Positions 25,828 through 34,494 of a DNA stretch of 34,725 nucleotides are shown here, one piece after another; position 1 is the stretch's first letter; each line of letters begins with the position of its first letter. The translations under genes and the position numbers were made by a program. Origin of the DNA: JAZGGS01 sp963749485 (GTDB taxonomy: Bacteria > Bacteroidota > Ignavibacteria > Ignavibacteriales > Ignavibacteriaceae); contig CAVVMV010000008.1 of the NCBI GenBank assembly GCA_963749485.1, positions 1 through 34,725 of the forward strand, written 5' to 3'. Below the pieces are notes generated by a model that saw only the letters and a program-made list of their open reading frames with translations, was not told the origin of the DNA and did not search any database.

Positions 25828-25858
25828 AAATAAAGAAGGGCTTGCAGTTACAAGCCCT
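25828..25858 (-). terminator. Terminator or attenuator between korB and nrnA
   Basis: An 8-bp perfect stem, 25837-25844 with 25851-25858 (AGGGCTTG/CAAGCCCT), and a 6-nt loop. On the minus strand it is followed by a T-rich run (TCTTTATTTTT). It lies after the korB stop at 25898 and immediately before the nrnA start at 25821. It probably ends the kor transcript and may reduce read-through into nrnA. Confidence 0.7.
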
Positions 25859-25897
25859 GTAAAATATAATATTATTTGATTTATATCTGAAATCTAA

Positions 25898-26939
25898 TTA
25901 ATTAACTTCCCAGGTATTTGGTCCCTTAAGCATTTTTTCTAAATCGCCTTTGCCTCTATTCTTAGTAATTGCATCAATTTGTGTTTTAATTCCTCCATCA
26001 TAAGTTTCCTTTAGAATACTGCCTGAAAACACCTATTGGCGTTGGAAATCCTGGTAGATAATCCATTTCTGCAAGTATCATTCCTGCAACAGGACTTTCA
26101 TCCAGTTCATTATGAACCCACAAATCATCTTTAGAATATTTGCCATTTGAAATATCAACAACAACCGGTTTTAATCCATCTAGTTTAATTCCTTTATCTT
26201 GCATTTTTACCAAACACCATTGGTTTATCATGTTCAAGCACTAAGTACGATGATCTTCTTTAGTATCTTTATCAGTAAGGATGGAAAAAAGCACCATCAT
26301 TAAAAATATTACAGTTCTGAAAAATTTCTATAAATGCTAAACCTTTATGCTTTCCAGCACTCTTCAACATTTCCTGCAGGTGTTTAGGGCTTCTGTCTAT
26401 AGATCTTGCAACAAAAGTTGCATCTGCACCCAAAGCCAGAGCAACAGGATCAAATGGATAATCAACACTTCCGTAAGGAGTAGTTTTAGTTACTTTACCT
26501 TTTTCTGATGTTGGCGAATACTGTCCTTTGGTTAATCCGTAAATCCTGTTATTAAATAGAAGGACTTTAATATCAATATTTTTTCTGCAAGCATGAATAA
26601 AATGATTTCCACCGATACTTAAGCAGATCACCATCACCTGTAGCAACCCAAACGGATAAATCGGGATTTGCAACTTTAACACCGGTTGCAATTGTTGGCA
26701 GCTCTGCCGTGAATTCCATGAAATCCATATGTATCCATATAATATGGAAAACGACTGGAGCATCCAATACCTGAAACCCAAACAACTTTTTCTTTTGGTG
26801 TATCTATTATATCAGGAAAAGTTCGCTGAACTTGTGCAAGGATTGAATAATCACCGCATCCCGGGCACCATCTTACATCCTGATCACTTGCAAAATCTTT
26901 TGCAGTTAGTTTTTCTGTTTTTACTTCGTTACTTGCCAT
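25898..26939 (-). CDS. korB: 2-oxoacid:ferredoxin oxidoreductase beta subunit, heavily frameshifted
   Basis: The thiamine-diphosphate subunit of a 2-oxoglutarate:ferredoxin oxidoreductase, which interconverts 2-oxoglutarate plus CoA and succinyl-CoA plus CO2 with ferredoxin. Visible marks are RWCPGCGDYSILAQVQ, VSGIGCSSRFPYYM, the ThDP motif GDGD..SIGGNHFIHACRKN and LLFNNRIYGLTKGQYSPTS; the end reads MLKGPNTWEVN. Six single-base breaks are needed: extra bases near 26695, 26622, 26282, 26215 and 26020, and a missing base near 26240. Corrected, it has about 345 residues, normal for KorB. It overlaps korA by 11 nt and has AGGAGG at 26945-26950, 5 nt before the ATG. Pyruvate or another 2-oxoacid cannot be strictly excluded as substrate. 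Confidence 0.9.
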
Positions 26940-28783
26940 TACTTCCTCCTAACACTTCTGTTATCTTGTCTGCAATATCCGATACCTTAAATGGTAATCC
27001 TCTAACAAGGTTAAATTGCTCAACAGGAATTAAGAATTCACTTCTTATTATTTTTGATAATTGTCCAAGATTTATTTCAGGAATTAGTATTGTTTTAAAT
27101 CTTTTTAGTACTTCTCCAGTATTCTTTGGGAATGGATTAATATACTTAAATGAGCCTGCGAAACTTTAAACCTTCTTCTCGTGCTCTAGTAACTGCTTCC
27201 ATAATTGTTCCGTAAGTTCCGCCCCAACCCAGAACAAGAAGTTCGCCTTCATCATCTCCATAAACTTCCAAATCAGGTATATCATTCTCAATATTTTTAA
27301 TTTTCTTAGCCCTAAGTTTAACCATTTCATAATGATTATCAGGTTCATAGTTAACATGACCAGTAATATTTGCTTTTTCCAAACCGCCAATTCTATGTTC
27401 CAAACCAGGTGTTCCAGGAACAGCCCAAGGTCTGGTAAGATTTTTATCACGTGAGTAAGGAAAGAATGTTTCCTGGTCTGTATGAAATTTAACTTTAATT
27501 TCCGGAATTGAATCAACTGCTGGAATGTTCCATGGTTCAGAACCATTTGCAAGATAACCATCAGTAAGAAAAATTACCGGAGTCATATATTTAAGCGCTA
27601 TTCTTGAAGCTTCAATAGCCATATGAAAACAATCACTTGGAGTTTATGCAGCAACTACTGCAACAGGAGCTTCACCATTTCTGCCGTACATTGCTTGTAA
27701 AAGATCTGCTTGCTCTGTTTTTGTTGGTAAACCTGTGCTTGGTCCACCTCGCTGAACATCAACAATTACAAGTGGAAGTTCTGTCATTACAGCTAAACCA
27801 ATTGCTTCTGTTTTTAATGCTAAACCAGGACCACTTGTTGTTGTAATTGCAAGATTTCCTGCAAACGCTGCACCAATTGCTGATGAAATTCCTGCAATTT
27901 CATCTTCAGCTTGCAAAGTTTTAACACCAAAATTTTTATACTTACTTAAATATTGTAAAATTTCTGAAGCTGGAGTAATAGGATATGAACCAAAAAATAA
28001 TGGTAATCCCGCTTTTACCGAAGCAGTTAAAAAACCAAGTGCAGTTGCTTCATTACCGGAAATATTTCTGTATGTTCCTTTAGGGAGTTTAGCAGGATCA
28101 ACTTTGTATCTTGTTGTAAAAATTTCAGTCATCTCACCAAAATTAGCACCAGCTCTTCAGAGCTTTTGTATTGGCATCAATTAGTTCTGGTTTATTTTTA
28201 AACTTTATTTTAATCCAATCTTCAGTGTTTTTAATTGGTCTGTTATATAACCAGTACATTAAACCAAGAGCAAAAAAGTTTTTACATCTGGATATTTCCT
28301 TTGGTGATTAACGAACTATCTTCCAGAGCATTAGCAGTTAAAGATGTAATTGGAACATCTGTAACATCATAACCTCCAAGGCTACCATCTTCCAATGGAT
28401 TGCTTTCATAATGAGCCAGTTTCAAATTCTTTTTATCAAAAGCATCAGTATTTACAATTATTGATCCGTTCGGTTTCAGCTCATCCAAATTCTTTTTCAA
28501 CGCTGCAGGATTCATAGCTACTAAAACATCGGGCATATCACCTGGTGTATGAATATCGTTACTACTAAAATGAAGTTGAAAACCACTAACTCCGTATAGT
28601 GTTCCGGCAGGAGCTCTGTATCTCTGCAGGATAATCAGGTAGTGTATTCAGATCGTTACCTATCCACGCAGTTGTATCACTAAACTGTGTACCGGTTAGC
28701 TGCATACCATCACCGGAATCTCCGGCAAATCTAACTGTAACATCTTCAAGCTGTTGTATTATCTTTTCTTTTACTTGTGTCAT
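26929..28783 (-). CDS. korA: 2-oxoacid:ferredoxin oxidoreductase alpha subunit, frameshifted and with one stop
   Basis: Gamma-alpha fused subunit of KorAB. The N-terminal gamma domain has VRFAGDSGDGMQLTGTQF; the alpha domain has FGSYPITPASEI, ITTTSGPGLALKTEAIG and PVIFLTDGYLANGSEPW; the C-terminal region has YINPFPKNTGEVLKRF and LIPEINLGQL. Extra bases near 28617, 28287 and 28157 and missing bases near 27168 and 27147 break the frame. Separately, an in-frame TAA at 27644-27646 stands where relatives usually have Gln (AA*TPSDCFHMAIEASRIAL). Corrected, the protein has about 617 residues, normal for the fused type. Open pieces include 28783-28586, 28536-28282, 28132-27644 and 27622-27146. With korB it supplies reduced ferredoxin in the oxidative direction, or fixes CO2 in a reductive TCA cycle. 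Confidence 0.9.
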
Positions 28784-28866
28784 CTAAATTTCTTTCTAAA
28801 TAAATATTATTATTATTTATTAAAAACTAATGTAAATTCTATTATCAATGCGAATTAGAATGTCTT

Positions 28867-30642
28867 TTATTTTACTTCTGATAATATTTTATAAAATTCT
28901 TCCGCATTTACAAAGCCGGTAATTCTGTTCATCTCTTCACCGGATGAGTTGAGTATCAGTACAGTCGGAACTCCTACAATTTTAAATTTTTCTCTAAGTG
29001 CTTCAACTTCAGGAGAAAGTGATTTTGTTAAATCAGCTTTATAAGTATCAAATTCTTTTGAAAGTTCAATTACTTTCGGATCTGTAAATGTTAAGGCATC
29101 CAGTTCTTTACAAGGGATGCACCAATCTGCATAAAAATCAATTATCACTCCCCTGCTGCTAATGTTGGAAACAGCTTCCTCAGAATATTGTTGCCACTCT
29201 ACGGATTTTGTATCAGATGGAATAAGAGAATAAACAGCCACAGCAATTATTAAAAAAGCAAATAGAATTTTAAATATTCTGAATCCCATTATTTTATTTG
29301 CTGATTTCTCAAAAAAGAGCAAGTATAGACCCGCAACAATCATAAATATTGGAAAAACATATCCGGAAATTTCCTTTGGCAGCAACGGTAAGCAAAAAGT
29401 ATAATGCCATACCTACAAGTATAATTCCAAAAATATGTTTAACAGAATCCATCCATTCTCCTGCTCGTGGGAAGACTTTTAATCTTACCAGAAAATATTG
29501 CAAGAAAGAGATAAGGAAATCCTAAACCGAGTGCGAGTACAAAGAACATTAAGAATCCAAAATATGGATCTTGTTTTGCTGCTACATATGTTACAAGACC
29601 AAGAACAAAAGGACCAATACAGGGAGCGGCAACAATTCCCATTGTTAAACCCATAAAGAATGCACCAAACAATCCTGCTTTAGCTCCGCCTGCTTTAGCA
29701 ACCATTGAATCAGGAAGTTTAAACTCGTAAACACCAAACATACTTAGTGAAAGACCAAAAAGAATAGCAACAACAATTAATATTACAATTGGATTTTGCA
29801 GCAGAGCACCAAAAATTGCACCGCTAAGAGCTGTAACCACACCAATTATGGAATAAGTAGCAGCCAGTCCAAGCATAAAAAGTAGACCCATCATAGCTAA
29901 TCTTGCCGGTTCTACCTTCGCTCTGTCCTCCAAAATATCCAATAGTAATTGGAATAAGCGGATAAACACAAGGTGTAAGATTTAGTGCAAGTCCGCCAAT
30001 AAAAACAAAAAGTAAACCGATAATTAACCCATTACTTTCTAATGCATCAGAAATAGGATCGGAAGTTTCTTCTTCTGTTTCACCGGCTGATGTTGTAACG
30101 CTAAGATCTATCTTTTCAAATATTTCCTGGTTTACCTGATTTACAACTTCTTTTTTATCTGCAACTACAACTGTTATGGTATCGGCTACATAATTTGGTG
30201 CAAGGCAGCTCATATCGTTGCACGCCTGGTAATTAAGTTCAACGATTAGCTGGTATTCACCCGGTTCAAGGTTTTCAGTAACTTTTACTATAGCGCCGAA
30301 TAAAACTTTTCCTTCCCAAACAGAGAGCGGGTCATCTGAAAATGCCAAATTAAAATCGTGCGGCTCAGGATAAGCAACTTTTTGCAATGTAAAGTTAGGA
30401 TTTTCCGGTAGTACAACTTCTGTAGGTATAAGATAATCATCGTAAGGTTTGTGGGAATTTATATGCCAGCTTTCTTTAACATCTATTTCAATTGCTATTT
30501 TAAATTCACTGCCCGTATAAACTTTATCAAATGATTGATAAGTTTTAATTTTTATAAGATCTTCCTGCATTCCAAACTGGCTGAAAGCCTGTGTTGAAGC
30601 AAGAAGAAAGAACATCACCAAAAGGATTGTGATTTTTTTCAT
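28867..30642 (-). CDS. dsbD: Thiol:disulfide interchange protein DsbD, frameshifted
   Basis: Membrane protein that carries reducing power from cytoplasmic thioredoxin to the periplasm. Order of parts: signal peptide (MKKITILLVMFFLLASTQAF), an N-terminal immunoglobulin-like domain with the cysteine pair in QACNDMSCLAP, a membrane domain with NLTPCVYPLIPITIG and GIVAAPCIGPFVLG (the two redox cysteines), and a C-terminal thioredoxin domain with FYADWCIPCKELD. Extra bases near 29915, 29476 and 29389 break the frame; corrected, it has about 590 residues, the usual size. Open pieces are 30642-29824, 29969-29439, 29503-29309 and 29385-28867. It starts 36 nt after nadE on the same strand. The kor operon follows 83 nt downstream. 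Confidence 0.92.
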
Positions 30643-30678
30643 TCTTAGTTCATCCTGAATTTTATCATACTTTTATAA

Positions 30679-32316
30679 TTAAGTTCTCCACTTCTGCACA
30701 ATGGGGAATCGTCTGCCGTATCCAAAAGCTTTACGTGAAACTTTAAGTGCAGGAGCAGCTTGTTTTCTTTTAAATTCATTTATATCAACTAACCTGAGCA
30801 TTTTCTCAACTAACTTCTTATCACCAATTACCTCAGATATCTCGTTGAATTCTTTGTTCTCCTCAAGATACATTTTCAATATTTTATCCAGAAGTTCGTA
30901 TGGAGGCAAAAAATCCTGGTCCTTCTGGTTAGGGCTAAGTTCTGCTGAAGGAGCTTTATCAATAATTACCTGTGGAATTATTTCTTCATTCCTGTTTATA
31001 TAGTTTGCAATCCGGTAAACATCTGTTTTATAAATATCTGCTAAAACTGCAAGCCCGCCACACATATCACCGTAAAGCGTGCAGTAACCAACAGACATTT
31101 CCGATTTATTACCTGTTGCTAAAAGCAGGTAATTTTCGTTGTTGGAAAAAGCCATTAAATAGATACCGCGTACTCTTGCCTGCAGGTTTTCTTTAGTAAT
31201 ATTGTCAAGATTATTTTTAAACGATGAGCTAATAGGCTCAAGTGTTTTATCAACAACCGGCTGGATTGAAACATTATTAGAAGAAATTCCAAGCTTACTA
31301 ATTAATTTTTCAGAATCGGTAACACTCCCTTCGCTTGAATATTCAGAAGGCATCATAATAACATGAACGTTTTCCTCACCGATTGCCTGAACAGCAATAT
31401 AAGTTACCAGTGCCGAATCCATTCCACCGCTTAAACCAACAACTATTTTTTTGAAGTTAAGTTTGCTGCAATACTCCTTCACTCCAAAAATGAGTGCACT
31501 CAAAACTTCTTCTTCAAATGTTCCTTCAGATTCATCCGGAATTTCTTTATCTGATTTCGTATCGAAAATAATAAAATCTTCTTCGTAAGCTTTACCGAGT
31601 GCTGTTAGATTTCCTTTACTGTTAAGGCACATACTTGCACCGTCAAAAATAAGGTCTGTATGAGCACCAACACTGCAAACATAAGCAAGCGGAAGTTTAT
31701 CCTGCTTACATAAAATAGAGAGCATTTCCCTGCGTTCTTTTCTTTTTCCATAAGAGTAAGGACTTGCAGAAATATTTAATAGAATCGTTGCTCCTTTATC
31801 AACAAGTTCTTTAACCGGGTCGGTATGATATCTTCTTTTGTACCAGTAATCTGCATCGTTCCAAATATCTTCGCAAACGGATATACCTAACTTTTCACCT
31901 TTAAACTCATGCACAAAAACTTCTTTGGCAGGTTCAAAGTATCTCATCTCATCAAAGACATCATAATTTGGGATTAGAGATTTAGGCTGGATGAATTGAA
32001 CTTTTCCGTTGTAACAAAGTACAGCAGAGTTATGGATATTAGTTCCAACCAGGTCATCATCTTCTGTTACTGCACCAAAGAGAAGACCCGTTTCGCCGGT
32101 TTGCGAAGCAAGCTCATTTATTCTTTCGCTAACGGCATTTCTAAATTCAGCTTTTTCAACAAGATCACGAGGAGGGTATCCAACAAGAGCAAGTTCAGGA
32201 AAGATTACCAAATCAACATTAGCACTCGTTGCCTTTTTGTAGCCATCTGATATCTTATTTTTATTATAATCTAAGTCGCCGATTATTGTGTTAATCTGGC
32301 AAAGGGCTATTTTCAT
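30679..32316 (-). CDS. nadE: Glutamine-dependent NAD+ synthetase
   Basis: Cytoplasmic two-domain enzyme (545 residues) making NAD from nicotinate adenine dinucleotide, ATP and glutamine. The N-terminal nitrilase-type glutaminase has the Glu-Lys-Cys triad: Glu in VIFPELALVGYPPRDL, Lys in IQPKSLIPNYDVFDEMRYF and Cys in LGISVCEDIW. The C-terminal synthetase has the PP-loop VVGLSGGMDSALVTYIAV (near residue 290), ATGNKSEMSVGY and SAELSPNQKDQDFLPPYE. Ammonia made in the first domain travels to the second. The frame is clean, and the ATG at 32316 begins the first strand directly. It lies upstream of dsbD in the same direction, with 36 nt between them. Confidence 0.96.
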   Translation of the reverse strand: MKIALCQINTIIGDLDYNKNKISDGYKKATSANVDLVIFPELALVGYPPRDLVEKAEFRNAVSERINELASQTGETGLLFGAVTEDDDLVGTNIHNSAVLCYNGKVQFIQPKSLIPNYDVFDEMRYFEPAKEVFVHEFKGEKLGISVCEDIWNDADYWYKRRYHTDPVKELVDKGATILLNISASPYSYGKRKERREMLSILCKQDKLPLAYVCSVGAHTDLIFDGASMCLNSKGNLTALGKAYEEDFIIFDTKSDKEIPDESEGTFEEEVLSALIFGVKEYCSKLNFKKIVVGLSGGMDSALVTYIAVQAIGEENVHVIMMPSEYSSEGSVTDSEKLISKLGISSNNVSIQPVVDKTLEPISSSFKNNLDNITKENLQARVRGIYLMAFSNNENYLLLATGNKSEMSVGYCTLYGDMCGGLAVLADIYKTDVYRIANYINRNEEIIPQVIIDKAPSAELSPNQKDQDFLPPYELLDKILKMYLEENKEFNEISEVIGDKKLVEKMLRLVDINEFKRKQAAPALKVSRKAFGYGRRFPIVQKWRT

Positions 32317-32424
32317 AATCCAAAAAATTTAATTGCTTAATATAACACTAGTTGCTAATTCACCAAAATTCAGTCTAATAACTTTTTACAGAAGTATATT
32401 CGGTAAAAATCAGTTGCCATTAGC

Positions 32425-32446
32425 CGGTAATTCTCGCTGGTTACCG
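32425..32446. other. Small hairpin in a divergent intergenic region
   Basis: CGGTAA at 32425-32430 and TTACCG at 32441-32446 form a perfect 6-bp stem with a 10-nt loop. It lies between the divergent nadE and PspC genes, so it could be an operator, but there is no second copy to support that. The remainder of 32317-32542 is AT-rich and holds nothing else I recognise. Confidence 0.3.
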
Positions 32447-32542
32447 ATTAATTAACACCATACATAATAATAAAGGTGCAAAAGTAAAAAAATCTTATTT
32501 ATTAGAGATTGAATTTAAATAATATTTTTACTGGAGCTTATC

Positions 32543-33031
32543 ATGGCAAAGAAACTATATAGGTCAACAACAGACAAGATGTTAGGTGGAATTGCGGGTG
32601 GTCTGGCAGAATATTTTGATATTGATTCCACATTAATCCGGGTTTTATTTATCCTTACAGTTTTTTTGGGCGGTGGAGGAATCATTGCTTATATCATCCT
32701 CTGGATATTCGTAGCGGAGAGACCTTTTATTGTTACCCCCGGACCTGCTCCAACAGATCCCGGAGAGCGAAGTGATGCGCAGGATAAGCGTGGAAGTGAA
32801 ACCAGTTCATCCAATAATTATTTTACTGCTTATCAAAAAATGTTTGATGAGCAGAAAAAAAACAGGGCTATGTGGGGTGGAACTATACTAATTTTATTGG
32901 GAGGTTTGTTTTTACTAGATAACTTTTTACCGAGATTCGATTTTGGTGACTTCTGGCCGCTTATATTAATTGGTATTGGTGCTGGTTTGCTTATAAATGC
33001 AAAAAATAAACAACAACTTAAGAGATATTAA
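32543..33031 (+). CDS. PspC-domain membrane protein with C-terminal LiaI/LiaF-type TM segment
   Basis: A 162-residue inner-membrane protein. Residues 1-60 form a PspC domain (KKLYRSTTDKMLGGIAGGLA then a hydrophobic helix ending ILWIFVAERP). A polar linker follows, then two short hydrophobic segments (GGTILILLGGLFLLDNFLP and FWPLILIGIGAGLLI) of the DUF5668/LiaF-TM type. PspC proteins sense membrane stress in the phage-shock response. GGAG at 32533-32536 is 6 nt before the ATG. The next gene begins one base after this stop and repeats the same TM module, so the two are cotranscribed and probably interact. No pspA or pspF is in the window. Confidence 0.85.
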   Translation: MAKKLYRSTTDKMLGGIAGGLAEYFDIDSTLIRVLFILTVFLGGGGIIAYIILWIFVAERPFIVTPGPAPTDPGERSDAQDKRGSETSSSNNYFTAYQKMFDEQKKNRAMWGGTILILLGGLFLLDNFLPRFDFGDFWPLILIGIGAGLLINAKNKQQLKRY

Positions 33032-33032
33032 A

Positions 33033-33953
33033 ATGAAAACATCACACATATTTTGGGGAACCTTGTTTATAGTGTTGGGTTTGCTAATTCTTGTAAATAA
33101 TTTTACCGCAATTTTTATGGATTGGGGAACTATCTGGAAATTATGGCCTGCTGCAATTATCCTGCTTGGTATATCTATGTTAATAAAAGATAAATTAGGT
33201 AAAGGAGTGGTTGCCGGTGTTGCGGCGCTTATTATTGCAGTTTCAGTTTTTGCAACATTTAAAACAACTTCACATTTTATTCATGATGACTTTTCAATAG
33301 TTTTTGATGAACTGGATGATGGTGAATTCGAAGTTACTAAATATGAGGAAGCATTCGATACATCCATCACCAATGCATTCCTGGAATTTGATGCAGGCGC
33401 AGGTTCATTCAATGTTAAGGATACTACCAATCAGCTTATTATGATAAAAACGGAAGGTAGAAAAGATAATTATAAGTTAAAAAGATTTGATTCTGACAAA
33501 AGTTCAAAAATTCAATTCTCGATGAAACATAGAAGGTTTAGCATAGGTGGTAAAAATTATAAAAACCGGGTTGATATTTCTTTGAACGATAAACCTTTAT
33601 GGGATATGGAATTTGATATAGGTGCCGCATCAGCAAAGCTTGATTTAACTCCTTTTAAAATTAATGAACTAAATATAGATATGGGAGCTGCAGCATTAGA
33701 TTTACGGCTTGGTGATTTAAATAATAAAACCACAGTTGATATTGATGCAGGTGCATCCGATATGGATCTTTTTGTGCCGGAAGGTTCAGGCTGCCAGATT
33801 AAAACAGATGTTGCACTCTCATCAAAAAACTTTCATGGTTTTGAAAAGATAAAAAGTGACCTTTACCAGACTTCCAATTTTGAAGAAGCAGAAAAGAAAA
33901 TTTATATTAAAATTGACTGCGGCGTTTCTTCAATAAGTGTGAGGAGATATTAA
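33033..33953 (+). CDS. LiaF-like membrane protein with a toastrack-type domain
   Basis: A membrane protein of about 306 residues. Its first 75 residues carry hydrophobic segments of the LiaF/DUF5668 type (MKTSHIFWGTLFIVLGLLIL, then LWPAAIILLGISMLI, then VVAGVAALIIAVSVFATF). The rest is beta-rich with repeating short strands: FLEFDAGAGSFNV, FDIGAASAKLDLT, IDMGAAALDLRLG, IDAGASDMDLFVP and IDCGVSSISVRRY. These repeats fit the toastrack (beta-helical) adhesin-like domains found next to PspC and LiaF modules. I start at ATG 33033, one base after the PspC stop; an earlier in-frame ATG at 32997 overlaps that gene by 35 nt. It is probably an envelope-stress sensor or scaffold; no partner kinase is in the window. 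Confidence 0.75.
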   Translation: MKTSHIFWGTLFIVLGLLILVNNFTAIFMDWGTIWKLWPAAIILLGISMLIKDKLGKGVVAGVAALIIAVSVFATFKTTSHFIHDDFSIVFDELDDGEFEVTKYEEAFDTSITNAFLEFDAGAGSFNVKDTTNQLIMIKTEGRKDNYKLKRFDSDKSSKIQFSMKHRRFSIGGKNYKNRVDISLNDKPLWDMEFDIGAASAKLDLTPFKINELNIDMGAAALDLRLGDLNNKTTVDIDAGASDMDLFVPEGSGCQIKTDVALSSKNFHGFEKIKSDLYQTSNFEEAEKKIYIKIDCGVSSISVRRY

Positions 33954-33969
33954 GTTATTTTGAGTTTGT

Positions 33970-34009
33970 CCACGATGTTTCCTGGTTCACCGGAGCGGAA
34001 AAGTCGTGG
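33970..34009. terminator. Hairpin between convergent genes, possible terminator
   Basis: A long interrupted stem: CCACGA (33970-33975) with TCGTGG (34004-34009), TTTCC (33978-33982) with GGAAA (33997-34001), and TGG with CCG around a TTCA loop. It lies between the toastrack gene stop and the end of the convergent alkyltransferase-like gene. There is no clear T tract on either side, so termination is plausible but not certain. Confidence 0.45.
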
Positions 34010-34013
34010 TAAT

Positions 34014-34350
34014 TCATTTAATCTTAGGTACCCATAAATGTTTATCTAATCTAACACATCCTTTCTCATCAAATTCTACCCCTTCAGATCTTAACAGGTC
34101 TTCCATCAAATTTGGATCGCCAAAATGAACTTTACCTGTTAGAGCGCCAAACCTGTTTACAACCCTGTGTGCGGGAATATCCGTGTCCGCAGCCATTTAA
34201 AGCCCAGCCAACAGTTCTTGCAGCAGATTTAATTCCGCAGACTTCAGCTATGTGTCCGTACGTTGTTACTTTTCCGTAGGGAATTTTTTTAGCTATTCTA
34301 TATACTTTGTTAAAAAAATCTGTTTTATTTTTATTAGTTTTATTCTTCAT
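34014..34350 (-). CDS. Alkyltransferase-like (ATL/MGMT family) protein, one frameshift
   Basis: A small protein (about 111 residues after correction) equal to the C-terminal DNA-binding domain of O6-methylguanine-DNA methyltransferase. Visible marks are FFNKVYRIAKKIPYGKVTTY, the helix-turn-helix GIKSAARTVGWALN (with the Arg finger) and IPAHRVVNRFGALTGKVHF. Active MGMTs have PCHRV; here Ala replaces the alkyl-accepting Cys, so the protein should bind alkylated guanine without repairing it and hand it to nucleotide excision repair, as ATL proteins do. An extra G near 34200-34204 breaks the frame; without it the text reads LNAADTDIPAHRVVN. Open pieces are 34350-34132 and 34198-34014. I chose ATG 34350 over TTG 34356. 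Confidence 0.88.
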
Positions 34351-34494
34351 TTGCAATTAGATCATAATAAAAATATTTTCAAATATAAAATCTTAATTAA
34401 GTTAGTTTCAATCAAGTTTGAAAAGAAAATTTAAATATTTAATCCTTTGGATAAAAGAATTATTTAGATTCTGTCCACCAAGTAAAAAGAAATA

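Noticed and set aside
26729..27169. Plus-strand open frame across the korA/korB junction
   Set aside because: It is antisense to the conserved KorA C-terminus and KorB N-terminus and is open only by chance.
27644..27646. Recoded stop (selenocysteine or pyrrolysine) in korA
   Set aside because: The codon is TAA, not TGA or TAG, relatives usually have Gln here, and no recoding element is visible.
30701..31196. Plus-strand open frames inside nadE
   Set aside because: They are antisense to the conserved synthetase domain, without ribosome sites or recognisable domains.
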